A DNA stretch of 64,000 bases from Pholis gunnellus (GCA_910591455.2 OU342826.1:11327724-11391723), one strand, 5' to 3'; positions 22,149-33,182 are shown, numbered from the stretch's first letter. Program-made: numbers and translations. The notes: generated by a model from the sequence alone, not told the origin.

Positions 22149-22810
22149 TATTTAAGCTCAACGAACCCGTTCACTTCCTCTTCGACTCTGTTCTCTCATC
22201 CCTCCCCCCCAACCCCGTTTTGTTTTCCTATTTTCTCTCTCTCTTGCAGGATTACAGGAACGACAGAGGACTCTGCACCGCCAGAGCTTCCGAAGAGATA
22301 GGCCCCATCCTAACAGTCTCCGTTCCCCCTGTTCTTGCCAGCCACCGGACACCAACGGTCCCCCATCGATCGCCTAACCTCCTTTCGACAAACCCTCCTC
22401 ATTTCTCCTTCCATACATCCCTCAATTTCTTCATCCCTACCCTACATCCCTCTACCTCGACCCCTACCCTACATCCCTCTACCTCGACCCCTACCCTACA
22501 TCCCTTCATCTCTGCATCCCTACCCTACATCCCTTCATCCCTCTACCCTACACCCCTTCATCCCTCTTCCTCGACCCCTACCCCACATCCCTTCATCTCT
22601 TCATCCCTACCCCACATCCCATCATCCCTCTACCCTACTCCCCTTCATCCCTCTACCCTACACCCCTTCATCCCTCTTCCTCGACCCCTACCCCACATCC
22701 CATCATCCCTCTACCCTACTCCCCTTCATCCCTCTACCCTTTACCCCTTCCGCTTCCTAATCTAACAATCATTCCGTTATTCAATAAACCTCTCGAAACT
22801 CATACCGTTA
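22149..22810 (+). other. LTR-like or terminal-exon-like module
   Basis: Four signals occur in transcription order on the plus strand: a TATA-like TATTTAAG (22,149-22,156); a pyrimidine tract ending TCTCTTGCAG (AG at 22,248-22,249) like a strong 3' splice site; the minisatellite; and AATAAA (22,783-22,788) followed by CCTCTCGAAACTC. This order fits a solo LTR of a Gypsy/ERV-like element (TATA in U3, AATAAA near R/U5) or the last exon of a non-coding transcript. No 5-bp duplication, primer-binding site or pol frame was found. The 222-codon frame here is mostly repeat-derived Pro/Ser/Thr/His. Confidence 0.35.
22433..22750 (+). repeat. C-rich minisatellite with higher-order units
   Basis: Built from CATCCCT, CTACCCTAC and CTCGACCCCTACCC words. 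Near 22,445-22,505 a 27-bp unit occurs twice. From about 22,620 a unit of roughly 80 bp (starting CATCATCCCTCTACCC) is repeated with few changes. It is C-rich on the plus strand with almost no G, so it could form i-motif/quadruplex structures. The translated His-Pro-Ser-Thr repeat is not a gene product. Confidence 0.9.
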
Positions 22811-24390
22811 TTGGCGTGGTCCTTGTTAGTGAAATGACTGTAAGGTGATTCCGAGCGCTAATGGCCAATTGGCACAATGAACTCTTGTGGACAGAAACAA
22901 ATGGCAGCAGTCGTTATTGATCTGGTTTGAACCATTGCCTCCGTCATCACGGTGTTGTGCACACGTCATGTTGCTGATTTAAGCATCGCGAGTGGACATG
23001 CCTCCATGCAGGGAGCAAAGTGTTAACGAATGCTTTCAGGAGCACGAACACGCGGCAGTGTGACTCAAATGCCAGCTTCACATTCGCCACATCTCAAGTC
23101 AACACCTACGTGTGAGAGGTCTCTATCTTTTTGGAGGATCGGTGTTCAACGTGCCGAGTGGAGGAGCGCTGGAGCGTCGTGGTGGAACGGCAGCACCTTG
23201 CTAAGACACTTGATGTCGGTTATTTTGCCATCTGAATATACGCACTCATACGAAGCAATCTCTTCACTAATTGTGCACATTGATACACACCGGGTGCCAA
23301 GTCGCACATTTCTGGCATTACATTTCCAGCGTATAGATATGGTTCATTAATATGAATGAGGTCTGCTCTGCAGTGTGTTTGCTGCAGTCCATCTGTACGA
23401 TTCACAGAGGAGCATGTGTGTGTGTCATGCACACAAACACACACACACACACACAAATCTTGCAGATTTACTGACTTAGTGCACACATCCATACGCAGAG
23501 ACACAGGCATAAACACACACACACACACACGCTGGCACAGTGTGTATGGCCTGACAACTCTCATCCCTTTATTTACCCAGCGTTGTGCCCCGAGTCCCTC
23601 CACGCCTCTCTCTCCATCCATTCTTTTTCTTCTTCCCCTCCTTTAATACAAGTCTAGCCTACAGTTACCTCCTCCCCTATCACCGCCCGCTGCCACAAAT
23701 CACACTGAGAAGAGAGGGAGGCGGTGAAGAAGAGAGACAGCAAACGTTAAAGGGGCGGGGGTCTCTCGTTCTTTCTCTCTAACAAAAGACCAGTGGGCAT
23801 CCATCTCAGGCCTATCTGTTGACACAGGGCCACGGAGTGAGCAGCCAGCTGGCTGGATCAACACGGATGAAAAATAGTAGAGTCACAGCCACAACAACAA
23901 GCGCAGCCGGCGACAACTATGACAACAAATATAAACAAGAAAGCTCTTTGCAAAAAAAAAAAAACAAGACCAACGGCGAATGCATGAGACAAGAGGAGGT
24001 TGCAATCACGACAATAAAAGCATCCAACAAGAAGAAGAATCACACCTGCTGGTGGAACAACAAAGAAAACTTCTTCTTCGTCCCGGACATCCGCTATAAC
24101 CACCACCTACTCACCAGCAGCAGCAAAACACCGACAGAAATAGCGTAAGCTGCTAAAACTACAACCATAGCAACAGCGAGAAAAACATCCTCAACCTCCA
24201 ACAATTGCAGTGTCTGCTACAACTATTATTATGCCTGCAACCACTCTGGGTTTCATGGCAGTTCTATTTTTCCTCACTTTTCCACTGTACTTCTCCATTT
24301 CTCTCCCACATCTCTCCATCTCTCTCCATCCGTTTCGCAGCCGTGGTGGTCGATGAACATCTGAAAACCCTAAATCCGAAATTTTGTGCG
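22811..24390. other. No gene recognised; short CA arrays
   Basis: CA/TG arrays at 23,431-23,456 and 23,513-23,530. From about 23,820 to 24,190 an A/C-rich, GCT/CAA-rich segment leaves a 109-codon frame open with Thr/Lys/Asn bias; I do not believe it is a gene. Confidence 0.5.
23431..23530. repeat. Two short (CA)n arrays
   Basis: CA runs of about 26 and 18 bp separated by unique sequence. Confidence 0.9.
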
Positions 24391-24391
24391 C

Positions 24392-24405
24392 GGGGGGGGG
24401 GGGGG
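24392..24405 (+). repeat. Poly-G tract (14)
   Basis: Fourteen consecutive G bases within GTGCGCGGGG... Confidence 0.96.
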
Positions 24406-24490
24406 CAAACGGCACCCCGTCATTTCTCCGCCACGCCCCCCGCTCATCTTCCCCTCTCCATCTCGCCCCCTTTTCCTTCTCTCCTCGCAG

Positions 24491-24564
24491 CACATCAAGC
24501 ACAGCAATCAAGCGAGGTCTTCGGCGAGAGCTGGGAGGGAGGGTGCAGGGAGCATGAAGAGGAG
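24491..24564 (+). other. Candidate 74-bp exon bounded by good splice sites
   Basis: A long pyrimidine tract (CCCTTTTCCTTCTCTCCTCG) leads to CAG at 24,488-24,490. At the other side GGAG is followed by GTGAGAG (24,565 on), close to the consensus donor. Two of the three frames are open across the 74 bases: one reads HIKHSNQARSSARAGREG, the other HQAQQSSEVFGESWEGG. Neither is a family I know. In pyrimidine-rich DNA such site pairs arise by chance, and no adjoining exon was found. If real, it could equally be a 5'-UTR or lncRNA exon. Confidence 0.2.
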
Positions 24565-25739
24565 GTGAGAGGGAGGAATATCAAGGACCCTGATGGTGGA
24601 GTGCAGCCGCTTGACATTTCAGGCTAGAACCGACTGGACTTCATGGGTAATGATGCACCGGCGATGACTCGACTTACTCTCCCACATGCGGGTCACGCCA
24701 CTGTTAATGTAATAATATGCAATGTTCCCAGCTCACGGAAGACTCTCTGTTTGTTGTTGGGTGGAAAAATGAAAATGACTGGTGAGGTGTGACTTCAAAC
24801 TCAAGATTGTGTTAATTAAACCAAAATGTGATCTCAGCAGTTGGAACATAAAAGCATCGAGGAACGCAGTTGATGGCAGAAAATATGCTTTTTACTCGTG
24901 TCAGCTGCGATTACAATGTTTTGGTATTCACTATAGTTCAAGGAGATGGAGTCAAGAGGGGGACAGCTAATGTTATTATTGTCCTTTACAAATCCTGGAA
25001 CTAGACTTTTTAAAATCAAAACCGGAAAGTTGGGGAAATAATTTAAATGACGTCTGTTTTCACTTCTGAAAAAGTGAATGAGATAATGGGCCCGTTTAAG
25101 ACCTTGATCCCTGAAGCTGCATTAGTCAACCGTTTCTGTGAAACCAAATCAATGAGCTGAGAGACACTAAAGGGAAACTGCAGAGGTAGGTGATTATTCT
25201 AGATGAGATCATCATTATGAATGGCCCCTGTTAAATTACACTCAAGTTATTCCATCCATTGTTCATATGAAAACATTGACTGGTGCAACTTTAAAAATAC
25301 ATTCCCTGGTTCCTCTGAAATGCTTATTAGCTTCCCATAAAATCCCCATATTGTCTTCTGACTCACTGGTGTTTTAAATCTCACTATGAACTGTCAAGTA
25401 CAAGATTTAGCTTCAAGGTGGACACGAGGGCGGTCACGTTATCAGATGTTCACTGCACCACGGCCATGGACCAAATGATCCACAATAATAATGTTATCGC
25501 TCTATCTATAGAAATGTAAATAATAATAACAATGCCATCAGAGAACATGAATCTTTATTTATGTACGTTTTTTATGATATAAAATGAATTACACTCAAAT
25601 GTAGTGCAGGGAGGTGGAGAGAGTGTATGTTACCATTTAAGAAGCGCTGGTTTATTTACACAATATCATATTTATTATTCACAAGACATGAATATATCCT
25701 CCTATCGTCAATGACAATATATCTTCACATCCCTCGAGG
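24565..25739. other. No feature recognised
   Basis: AT-rich unique DNA without exon-like frames or clear repeats. Confidence 0.5.
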
Positions 25740-26000
25740 ACACCCAAGAGGAGTCTCACCAATTCAGGATCTGATCGAATGTGCAATATGGTCACAATCT
25801 CCCCTCCTGTTCCCATGTTATGGTGTTCAATAATGACCAGAAAAGATGTCACAGTGAAGTTGACCTTTGACCACCGAAATGTAATCGGTTCGTCCTTAAG
25901 TTTGTACCAAATTTCAGATATCGTGTTCACAAGAGAAGGACGGACAGATGGGAGGACAACCTGACAACAGATCGCCTGCGGCCACAGCTGTCTCCGGAGG
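25740..26000 (+). repeat. Interspersed repeat, family 2, copy D
   Basis: Shares with 12,020-12,250 the TGACCTTTGACC block (25,861-25,872), the following AATCGGTTCGTCC segment, TGTACCAAATTT, GTTCACAAGAG and a GGACGGACAGA...GGACAACC tail. It keeps additional 3' sequence (GCGGCCACAGCTGTCTCCGG) absent from copy C. Non-coding. The left limit is approximate. Confidence 0.7.
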
Positions 26001-26353
26001 CATTCAGATTCATTTTCATTTTCATGAATTTCAATTCATTCAATTTTAGCCACATTTGTGCATTGCAAAAAATAAACGTCCTTCAGACGGGAGCTTTCCA
26101 TTCCAGTCGAGCTGGACCAAACATTTCTAGGCCGACGGCGCCGGGTGGAGACGGAGGAGGAGAGTGAGCGATGATGGAGGAGTGGGGAGGTGCAGAGGGG
26201 CAACGGAGAGGGAGGGCGGAGATAAGACACGGCGAAGGGAAGCAGAGAGGGCCAGAGCGGCGGGAAGTGACGAGAGCTGATCTCTATTGATCACCACAGA
26301 CAGCTTCATTATCAGCTGTTTACTGGACACACGGTGAATTCACAACCACTTCC

Positions 26354-26355
<2 letters not shown>
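26001..26355. other. No gene recognised; GA-rich patch
   Basis: A GGAGGAGAG-rich patch (about 26,150-26,265) gives Ser/Pro/Leu frames on the minus strand. No exon is supported. Confidence 0.5.

Positions 26356-26403
<48 letters not shown>
26356..26403. repeat. (TG)n microsatellite
   Basis: Perfect TG array of about 47 bp. Confidence 0.97.
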
Positions 26404-26405
<2 letters not shown>

Positions 26406-26939
26406 ATGCGGCATCGAGTACATTACTTTTCAGATGTAGTCTGGTAGAGACTCTCAAGTTGATGGTATCAATCCGGTTATTTTGGGGTTTGCTTGACTCC
26501 AAAATCCACTCTATAAAAAGGACACAACTTATTTTACTTTACTGCTGAATGAAAGTTATTGTAATCAGATTACTATAATCCCATTACAGTGAAATCCCCA
26601 TGTACCTGTGTGCGCTGTGGCTGTATCCCCGCTGCCCTCCACAGCAGTCACAGTGAGCGTCTTCACCGGCAGCACATTCAGGAATTAACGAGCGCGCCGT
26701 TGAGCCGTCTCTCTGAGAGCCGGAGAAAGTATTGAACGATGGAGGAGGACCGTGAGAGGATGAAAGGAGGAAGGGAACAACGAGGAGACAAAAAAAATGC
26801 TCTTTTGTTAGCCACAGCAGCAAGGCCTTCCTCTGCTCGGCGCTTTTTGAAGGATTCTATTATGAATACAGGTTTTGAAGGCCAATATCTGTCAGTACAG
26901 GAAAAAGTACTTGTTTTAGCTCTGTGAGAGTGACAACCA

Positions 26940-26990
26940 CTGGTGTAAAGTAACTAAGTATATTTACTCAAGTGCTCTACGTACGTTCTA
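26940..26990 (+). repeat. Teleost interspersed repeat fragment (TTTACTCAAGT type)
   Basis: TGGTGTAAAGTAACTAAGTA followed by TATTTACTCAAGTGCTCTAC matches the start of a repeat I recall as very common in fish (GTAACTAAGTACATTTACTCAAGTACTG). Only this short part is clear; it may extend to about 27,330, where TTGTACTTTTTATACTTTAA occurs. Confidence 0.5.
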
Positions 26991-28129
26991 TTAAAACGTA
27001 TCTATTTAAAAAGGCATAAATCAACATTATTGAGAATTAGATGAAGGTTGAAACCAGGTTGTTTAATCCGTACAAAAAGACTTAAACTTGACGCATGCTT
27101 CACTATCTTTGGCTTGAAAGTAAAGACATCGATCTTCTCCTGTGACCCTCAACAAGAAGTACAGAAACAGCCCGAGATGTGGAACGCTTCCTTTAAAAAC
27201 CTCTAATGAGCATTTAAAGCACAGTTTTTACTTGTATAAAACAACTACAGCATCAAAATACTGCTTACAATAATGCTTTAGTAGATCCAATCAAACTATT
27301 GTACTTTTTATACTTTAATTCTCACATTTTACTGATGGAACTTTTATTAATTGATAAATCAACTAATTCAGAATGAGTTTTTTAAGCCATTTAAAGTTGA
27401 ATCTCTTCGTAGACTTTGTAGACCGTTAACTGGACATATCAAGTGTTCTCAAGACAACTTGTGCTCTCAGGTTCTTACACTAAATGAGTAACACGACACT
27501 AGTCAACAGAAATCAATAACAACAATAACAGACTTCCTGCAGCAGACAATTTCACTTGTCATAGTGGGAAAAGCACAAGCGTTCTATCCGTTCTCTTCAA
27601 GTCTCCCCGTAATCCACGGCAAAGTGACAGTGAGCCGGCATGCACGAGGCTGAAGCTGAACCCGCGAAATGAAATGCAGTCCATCTTTATTATTGGTCTT
27701 TATTTACACCTCTGCTTCTCCAACCGTGAAGATTTATTCCACGGAAACGGCCGATTGTTAGTGGCAGCCATTCAACTGCCGGAGTAAAAAGAAAACGTTT
27801 TGGAGAACTTGTACAAGCAAAGGAGGGAACTGGACAATAAATGTATAGAATGTGGTGTATAATAAAAAAGGCCCCACAGGTGAACTAATACGAGCAAGAA
27901 CAAGGCTCACTCCAGGGACTGAAAGGCTGCATCAGCTCCGTCTCTGGTTTTACGGCACTAAAACCGGGAACGTTGTCCACTCCACATCCAACCATTACAT
28001 GAATGAGGACGCCGTCTGAATGCATTGAATAGTCAATAGGGTAGAGCAGCAGATAATATGGCAGAGGGAAGGGAAACAGGGTATAATGCATGTTCACTTC
28101 AAATCTTCTTTCTTTTCCCTCTCAGCACT
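26991..28129. other. No feature recognised
   Basis: AT-rich unique DNA, no exon found. Confidence 0.5.
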
Positions 28130-28144
28130 CCCCCCCCCCCCCCC
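28130..28144 (+). repeat. Poly-C tract (15)
   Basis: Fifteen consecutive C bases. Confidence 0.95.
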
Positions 28145-28208
28145 TCTCCCTCCCCACACACCCTCCGCTTCATATCTTCCTTTCATTACCTGGAGAGGAA
28201 GCGGCGGA

Positions 28209-28249
28209 GGGGAGGGAGGGAGGGAGGGAGGGAGGGAGGGAGGGAGGGG
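28209..28249. repeat. (GGGA)n microsatellite
   Basis: About nine GGGA units in a row. Four or more GGG runs at regular spacing are a classic quadruplex pattern. Confidence 0.96.
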
Positions 28250-28287
28250 TTGAGATTGAACGTAGTTAGTGGTTGCTGGAGTTAGAG

Positions 28288-28449
28288 GTGTGTGTGTGTG
28301 TGTGGTGGTGGGGGGGGGGGAGAGAGGGAAGAAAGAATGAGCGAAGGTTGGCGAGGAGTTGCCTTGGCAACGGGGAGCGGGGCCCTCGTTAGCCCAGCAG
28401 GTGCTAATAGGGATAACGAGGGGGTGCTGGGGAGGGGGGGGGGGGGGGG
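28288..28449 (+). repeat. TG array and two poly-G tracts
   Basis: A TG array (28,288-28,304) runs through GGTGGTG into an 11-base G run (28,310-28,320). A second, 16-base G run lies at 28,434-28,449. With the preceding GGGA array this makes about 250 bp of G-rich plus strand. Confidence 0.9.
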
Positions 28450-28690
28450 CAGAGAGGGAGACAAGACCTTTACCTCTCCCAGCATCCTTTGCTCCAGTAC
28501 TCCCTCTATCTGCTCCTCTTTCTCCTTTGCTTTAGACCTCGTCTCCTTCCCCTTTTTCCTCCTCCCTCCCTCCCTGTACGTCTTACTCTTCTTCTCTTTC
28601 TATCCATCCATTCCACTTTAAGCATCTCTTTCCATTTCAGCTGCACCGGTTGCACTCATTTCAACAACTACCGGCCCTATTTTCCCCCAC

Positions 28691-28708
28691 TCTCTCTCTC
28701 ACTCTCTC

Positions 28709-28739
<31 letters not shown>
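28691..28739. repeat. (CT)n microsatellite with CACT interruptions
   Basis: CT array of about 49 bp with two CACT interruptions. Confidence 0.95.
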
Positions 28740-28746
<7 letters not shown>

Positions 28747-29084
28747 CATTTCCACTTTTCTTCTCCAATTTTGCCTCCCTCTTTAAGCCTCGTCCTCCTT
28801 CCCACCCCTCCATCCTGTCCTCCATCCATCCTTACAGTGCTTCAAGATGGATGGAAAATAAAGTCCTCCAGCGGCTCTCTAGATGAAAAAAAAACAGAAA
28901 GAGAGGCAAAGAGAGAGACAAGGAAATAAAAGCGGAGGGGATTGTGAGGGCAAAGGAGAGAAAGGGGGAAGAGGGAGACAGAAAGTGAGACAGAAAGAGG
29001 ACATTCAAATCAATACTTGTGTTTGTCAGGCTGTATTTTTCTGCTGCCTCGTGTTTAGTCCTCCCCCTGTCCTCTTCTTTCTCT

Positions 29085-29117
29085 CACACACACACACATA
29101 CACACACACACACACAC
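29085..29117. repeat. (CA)n microsatellite
   Basis: CA array of about 33 bp with one CATA interruption. Confidence 0.95.
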
Positions 29118-29149
29118 TCCGGCCATGAACCCAGCAGCCGCCGCCATTT

Positions 29150-29345
29150 CAGGTTGTTTTCTCTTGCTCAAAGCTCTTTCTCCCTCGGCTGCCCTGGCCA
29201 TTTTGCCGTCTCCGACAAAGCCTCTTTATAAGGCATTCAGCAAGAGGACGGATCTTGCGCTGCCGTTTCATGAATTTTCGAGTTCATACAACCTGATGCT
29301 AATTAAAACACAAGTGCCCAAGGCCTGGCCACTTATCAGCACAAA
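29150..29345. promoter_or_regulatory. Candidate conserved non-coding element
   Basis: Non-repetitive block with CCATTTTGCCGTCTCC, CTCTTTATAAGGC, TTTCATGAATTTTCGAG and GATGCTAATTAAAACAC. A 136-codon plus-strand frame (29,125-29,535) runs through it but shows no domain I recognise and starts in Ala-rich sequence beside a CA array. I favour regulatory or unique DNA over coding. Confidence 0.25.
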
Positions 29346-30769
29346 GACAACACAGGAACTCCACATCAATGCAGCCAAACGAGTTCGGCAACGAATATGT
29401 CCGCTATTCACAGAACAACATGCTGGGGCTGATGGAACATGGTGGGTTTTTCAGATAGGTTTGGTGGCTCTGCATCCATGTCTCACCAGTGAATCACAAG
29501 CTACCACTTTGGCAAAAATGATTGCCGACTGGTAGGAAGAGAGAGGACTGACCTTTTAGAGATTTTGTATATCTGACGCAGACTGCGACCACAGAACAGA
29601 CAGGATAGCCCAAGGTACATCTGCACCTTTACCCCAAATGCAAATCTCCCCCTTCCTCTATTTCTTCAGAATGCAAATCCAAAAGCAGAAGCTCCCCTCC
29701 ACATACAAACACAGCCTGGCTGTGAAGTCGCTCACCCAATATCCTAAAAGAAAAACAGCCCCACATGCCAGACACTCGCCCCATCTGTTACCATACCTGC
29801 CAATTCTCTTGGTTTACCCGTGAAAACTCACATTTGAGGAGAATCTCGTGGATCGTCACACTTACCGAACAAAGTTAAAAAGAAGCGGCGCATGTTGAAT
29901 TCTCGGGCGACACAGAGCTGGTGCACTGCGGCCTCGGTTGAGGTCCGGTTCCTTTCCATTGTCCGCTGTGTTCCAGGCGTCGTGCGGCTGCAGCGGCGCC
30001 GAGTAGCGCTGTGGTGCTCCAAAGGACTGAAGAGTCTGATCACAGGTTACACTGATTCCTACAGGTTTTACATCACCCTACTCCCGGTTTCCTATGCAGT
30101 TATGCTGACAGGTATGTGTTAAGTGGAAGTGAAAATGTTCTGCAAGACACTAAAAGGAAGCAACGCATCGATTGCCACCTCGAATTGTAAGTCGACTCAT
30201 TTGGTTTGACACTCTGAAATAGACCGGCGTTGTACGCAGTCACCAAGGTTTCTCCCCAAACACACAACAACTCTGCGTAGAGGCCGATAAGTCTTTTCTT
30301 CTGCTTGTTTAAATTCAAGCAATCTGTTTAGTAGTTAGGCTGTTTAACTGCCAATAGGAAACAGACACAGGGAGGCACGACATGGACATAGGAAAGAGCT
30401 AAAGCTGGTATTCATAATCTATATATATAACAAAGCTCTTTCTCCTAACAACTTGAAACAAACAACAAACATACAGAATTCTTTTTTTTTTTAATTGCAT
30501 CCCTCCACTGGAGAGACTCACATGTTACACATAGAAATACTTTTTTCTATTACTTTGGCATCTCTCCTGCATTGTTATTATAGCTTTAAGCTGAGTTTAC
30601 CTGAACAAACAGCTTCAGTTTAAGGTCATTTTGAGCCCGTTTCCCACCAGACTAACACCCACTAACACCCACTAACAACAGGCTTTTGTCTAAAGGAGAA
30701 AGGGTTGCAACCTGTGTTAGTCCCAGGACAAATGACTCTACAGCAGTCATGGGTGTTTATTGGCTCCAG
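29346..30769. other. No gene recognised
   Basis: A stretch at 29,793-29,860 (CATACCTGCCAATTCTCTTG...) recalls the 'CATACTTGCCAACCCTCCCG' motif of some vertebrate DNA transposons, but is too diverged to call. Three ACTAACACCC-type units occur at 30,651-30,677. No exon seen. Confidence 0.4.
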
Positions 30770-30875
30770 CTCTGATTGGCAGGGATTGAATCATAAATGT
30801 AAAAGGAAGAAATTGTCGTGCACTCAATAATTGACCAGCGTTTCGACATGGCAGTCTCTTCAGGGTAAAAGAGAG
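30770..30875 (-). mobile_element. Possible Penelope-like element terminus
   Basis: On the minus strand the sequence reads ACCCTGAAGAGACTGCCATG, TCGAAACGCTGGTC, then AATTATTGAGTGC. Penelope-like retroelements of animals carry 'CCTGA(A/T)GA...CGAAACG' segments in their terminal repeats, encoding hammerhead ribozymes. No reverse transcriptase or GIY-YIG frame is present, so this is at best a short relic. The limits are nominal. Confidence 0.4.
30833..30864 (-). ncRNA. Hammerhead-ribozyme-like core
   Basis: Minus strand, 30,864 to 30,833. The core box CTGAAGA (consensus CUGANGA) is followed by a 3-bp stem II (GAC with GTC) closing a TGCCAT loop. Next come GAA, a 2-bp stem III (AC with GT) closing a GCTG loop, and the expected cleavage base C. 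The order and spacing match minimal type I hammerheads. Stem I is not evident in the immediate flanks, so the copy may be decayed or may need a dimeric context. Confidence 0.4.
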
Positions 30876-31961
30876 AGTAGCTTTATGATGACACCCGGGG
30901 GGGGGACACGCTCTCCTCAAAGCCTCCAGACTCCGGTCAGACAACAGTCAGCGAAACACACTTCATTCAAACCTGAGAGACACAAAGTAAAGAAACTCAT
31001 CACACCCGTCTCTAGCAATCGTTCCACTGTTCCAACGTTCAATAACTTGAAACAAACCCTTCAGTCAGCAGGTTAGATGTGACAGAAACAGTAATACTAC
31101 CTTGCTGAGAACTGGAAAACACATTCAAACCTGACAGAAACTAAATATCTTCCCACTGGTCCAACAACTAACCCTGTTTCCCGGCACATTCGTGACGTTA
31201 AACGTGACACACCAGAAAAAAACAACAACAAAAACGCTGCTTGTCTTCTGCTGTCTGTTGGCAGACATGAGCTAGTAGTCTATTACCTCATTTTAGCAGG
31301 TTTTTCCCATGTTGCATATACGTGCTAGTTTCAGTGTAACAAGGTTTATTGATGCTCCTTCATTGTATTGCAGATAAGTTCAAACTATAAATCGGAGAGT
31401 TATGGCATGTCTTCCAATGCCATTAACATTTGATCAGCCCCTCCTCCGCTCCCACACTCACCTGTTGGCTCAGGTTGTAGTTTCCCCTGAAGGGTGGAAT
31501 TCATTATTGTCTGCAGGGAGCGATGAGGTCAGAGCATACATGCCAAACATTAACAACTCTATTAACACATTATTAACTCCTTAGTCGGCTGTATGAGCCC
31601 TATTTTGCCCTGCACAGGAGGAGTAGGAAGAATAAAGCACAACCACCACCCACACATTTTAAAGAAGGAGAACAGCTTATTATTAATGGTAAACAGCTGG
31701 CACGGTGCCTTGGAATAAACAGTGATATCAGGTAAACGATCAGCAGGATCTAAACTATAATCCCTGAACAAAACGTAAATGTGTATTCTTTACAGGTCCG
31801 GTATCGACTTACATCGCTGTGAAAATGTGTGCACTCATACTACTGCAAAGCACTTCCGAGTGCCCAACACATTACGGCGTATTATGCATATATTGTGTAT
31901 GCATGCAAGATAGAGGACACATAAGAAAGTTCAGTGATGCACAAACCAACAAGGGCACTGT

Positions 31962-31963
<2 letters not shown>
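30876..31963. other. No feature recognised
   Basis: AT-rich unique DNA, no exon found. Short poly-A and CAA runs near 31,215-31,235. Confidence 0.5.

Positions 31964-32048
<85 letters not shown>
31964..32048. repeat. (CA)n microsatellite, long
   Basis: Perfect CA array of about 85 bp. Overlapping frames encode His-Thr or Cys-Val repeats and are artefacts. Confidence 0.98.
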
Positions 32049-32050
<2 letters not shown>

Positions 32051-32104
32051 ATGCAGCAGCTTCTGAATGAATAAACCAGTGATGCAGAGGACTAACTCAA
32101 GGAC

Positions 32105-32160
32105 TATCTCTCTCTCTTTTGTCTCTCTCTCTTTCTCTCTCTGTTTCCCTCTCGCTCTCT
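32105..32160. repeat. (TC)-rich pyrimidine tract
   Basis: Imperfect TCTCTCTC blocks separated by TTTG, TTTC and GTTTCCC. Confidence 0.85.
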
Positions 32161-32419
32161 TCACAAAAATAAACCAGGTGTGCATCTGGTGTACCCTCCT
32201 CCCTCTACCTGCCCCGTCACCTCGGGGATGAGGGAATGAGTGAGTGAGGGAGACAGGGGGGGAGGGAAGAGAAGAGGGTGAGGGATGAAGAAATTCCCAG
32301 CAGAGGAGACAGGAGTACAGACATTCCTGGGATGTGAATGGGAACAACCCCTCCCTTTCATCCTGCGTGGAACCAGGTCTAAAATGCTTGGGGGCAGATA
32401 TGACCCTGAAACTTACTCA

Positions 32420-32421
<2 letters not shown>

Positions 32422-32455
<34 letters not shown>

Positions 32456-32477
32456 CCGACACACACACACACACACA
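32422..32477. repeat. (CA)n microsatellite, two blocks
   Basis: Two CA blocks separated by AAACACCG. Confidence 0.95.
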
Positions 32478-32604
32478 AAGAGCACAACGTCTTCTGAAAC
32501 AGCTGGATAAAGACATCATCTGTCATGGTTGTCAGCTTACGCCCCTCGCTTCTCAACAACACCAAAATGCACGTGTACGCCAGCGCGTGCACCCGCTGGA
32601 TGAA

Positions 32605-32610
<6 letters not shown>

Positions 32611-32653
<43 letters not shown>
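32611..32653. repeat. (TG)n microsatellite
   Basis: Perfect TG array of about 43 bp preceded by ATATAT. Confidence 0.97.
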
Positions 32654-32654
<1 letters not shown>

Positions 32655-33150
32655 CACCCTCCCACCTCCACTAAATCACATGGACAAACACACATTCGTC
32701 CTTCGCTCTCATCTCTCTATAATAGTAGGATAGAGACGTCATCTGTCACACTCAACTGTCAACTGTCCAAACATAGCCGCCCACCTGTCCACGCACACAT
32801 ACACACCTCAAAACCTGCGTACGCACACACACGCACACACGCACGGACTAAACAGATGCAACCGCATCCCCTCACACATCATAGCATTTGTATCTGTAAA
32901 CACTCCAATTACCTGAGAGCAGCATGGGGTCTTGGGGGAAATTGTTGCTTCATTATCATAGCAGTTATTATGTTAACCCACGTGTCAGAGTCATGGCCAC
33001 ACACACACACACACACGTAGTGATGGGGGTCACGCTATAGGGCTGACAGCACTTCTATAGGTGGACGGACTAGGAGGTCATTACAGCAAAATACGTACAT
33101 GCACACAGTATGAGAGGAAAACGCATGCACTCCTCATCATAAATTAAAAA

Positions 33151-33181
<31 letters not shown>

Positions 33182-33182
33182 T
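33151..33182. repeat. (TG)n microsatellite
   Basis: TG array of about 32 bp with one TATG interruption. Confidence 0.95.

Noticed and set aside
22433..22750. Possible CRISPR-like array
   Set aside because: Units are contiguous and imperfect without unique spacers, in eukaryotic DNA. It is a minisatellite.
22433..22750. Interstitial telomere repeat
   Set aside because: The CCCTAC words resemble CCCTAA, but no TTAGGG/CCCTAA tandem is present.
22097..22765. 222-codon plus-strand frame with His-Pro-Ser-Thr repeats
   Set aside because: Generated by the C-rich minisatellite, which stays open in more than one frame. No conserved domain.
25430..25465. Possible REST/NRSF site near TTCACTGCACCACGG
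   Set aside because: The right half-site does not fit the consensus and the spacing is wrong.
29125..29535. 136-codon plus-strand frame as a gene
   Set aside because: Begins in Ala-rich sequence next to a CA array, has no recognisable domain, and its AT-rich middle looks like non-coding DNA.
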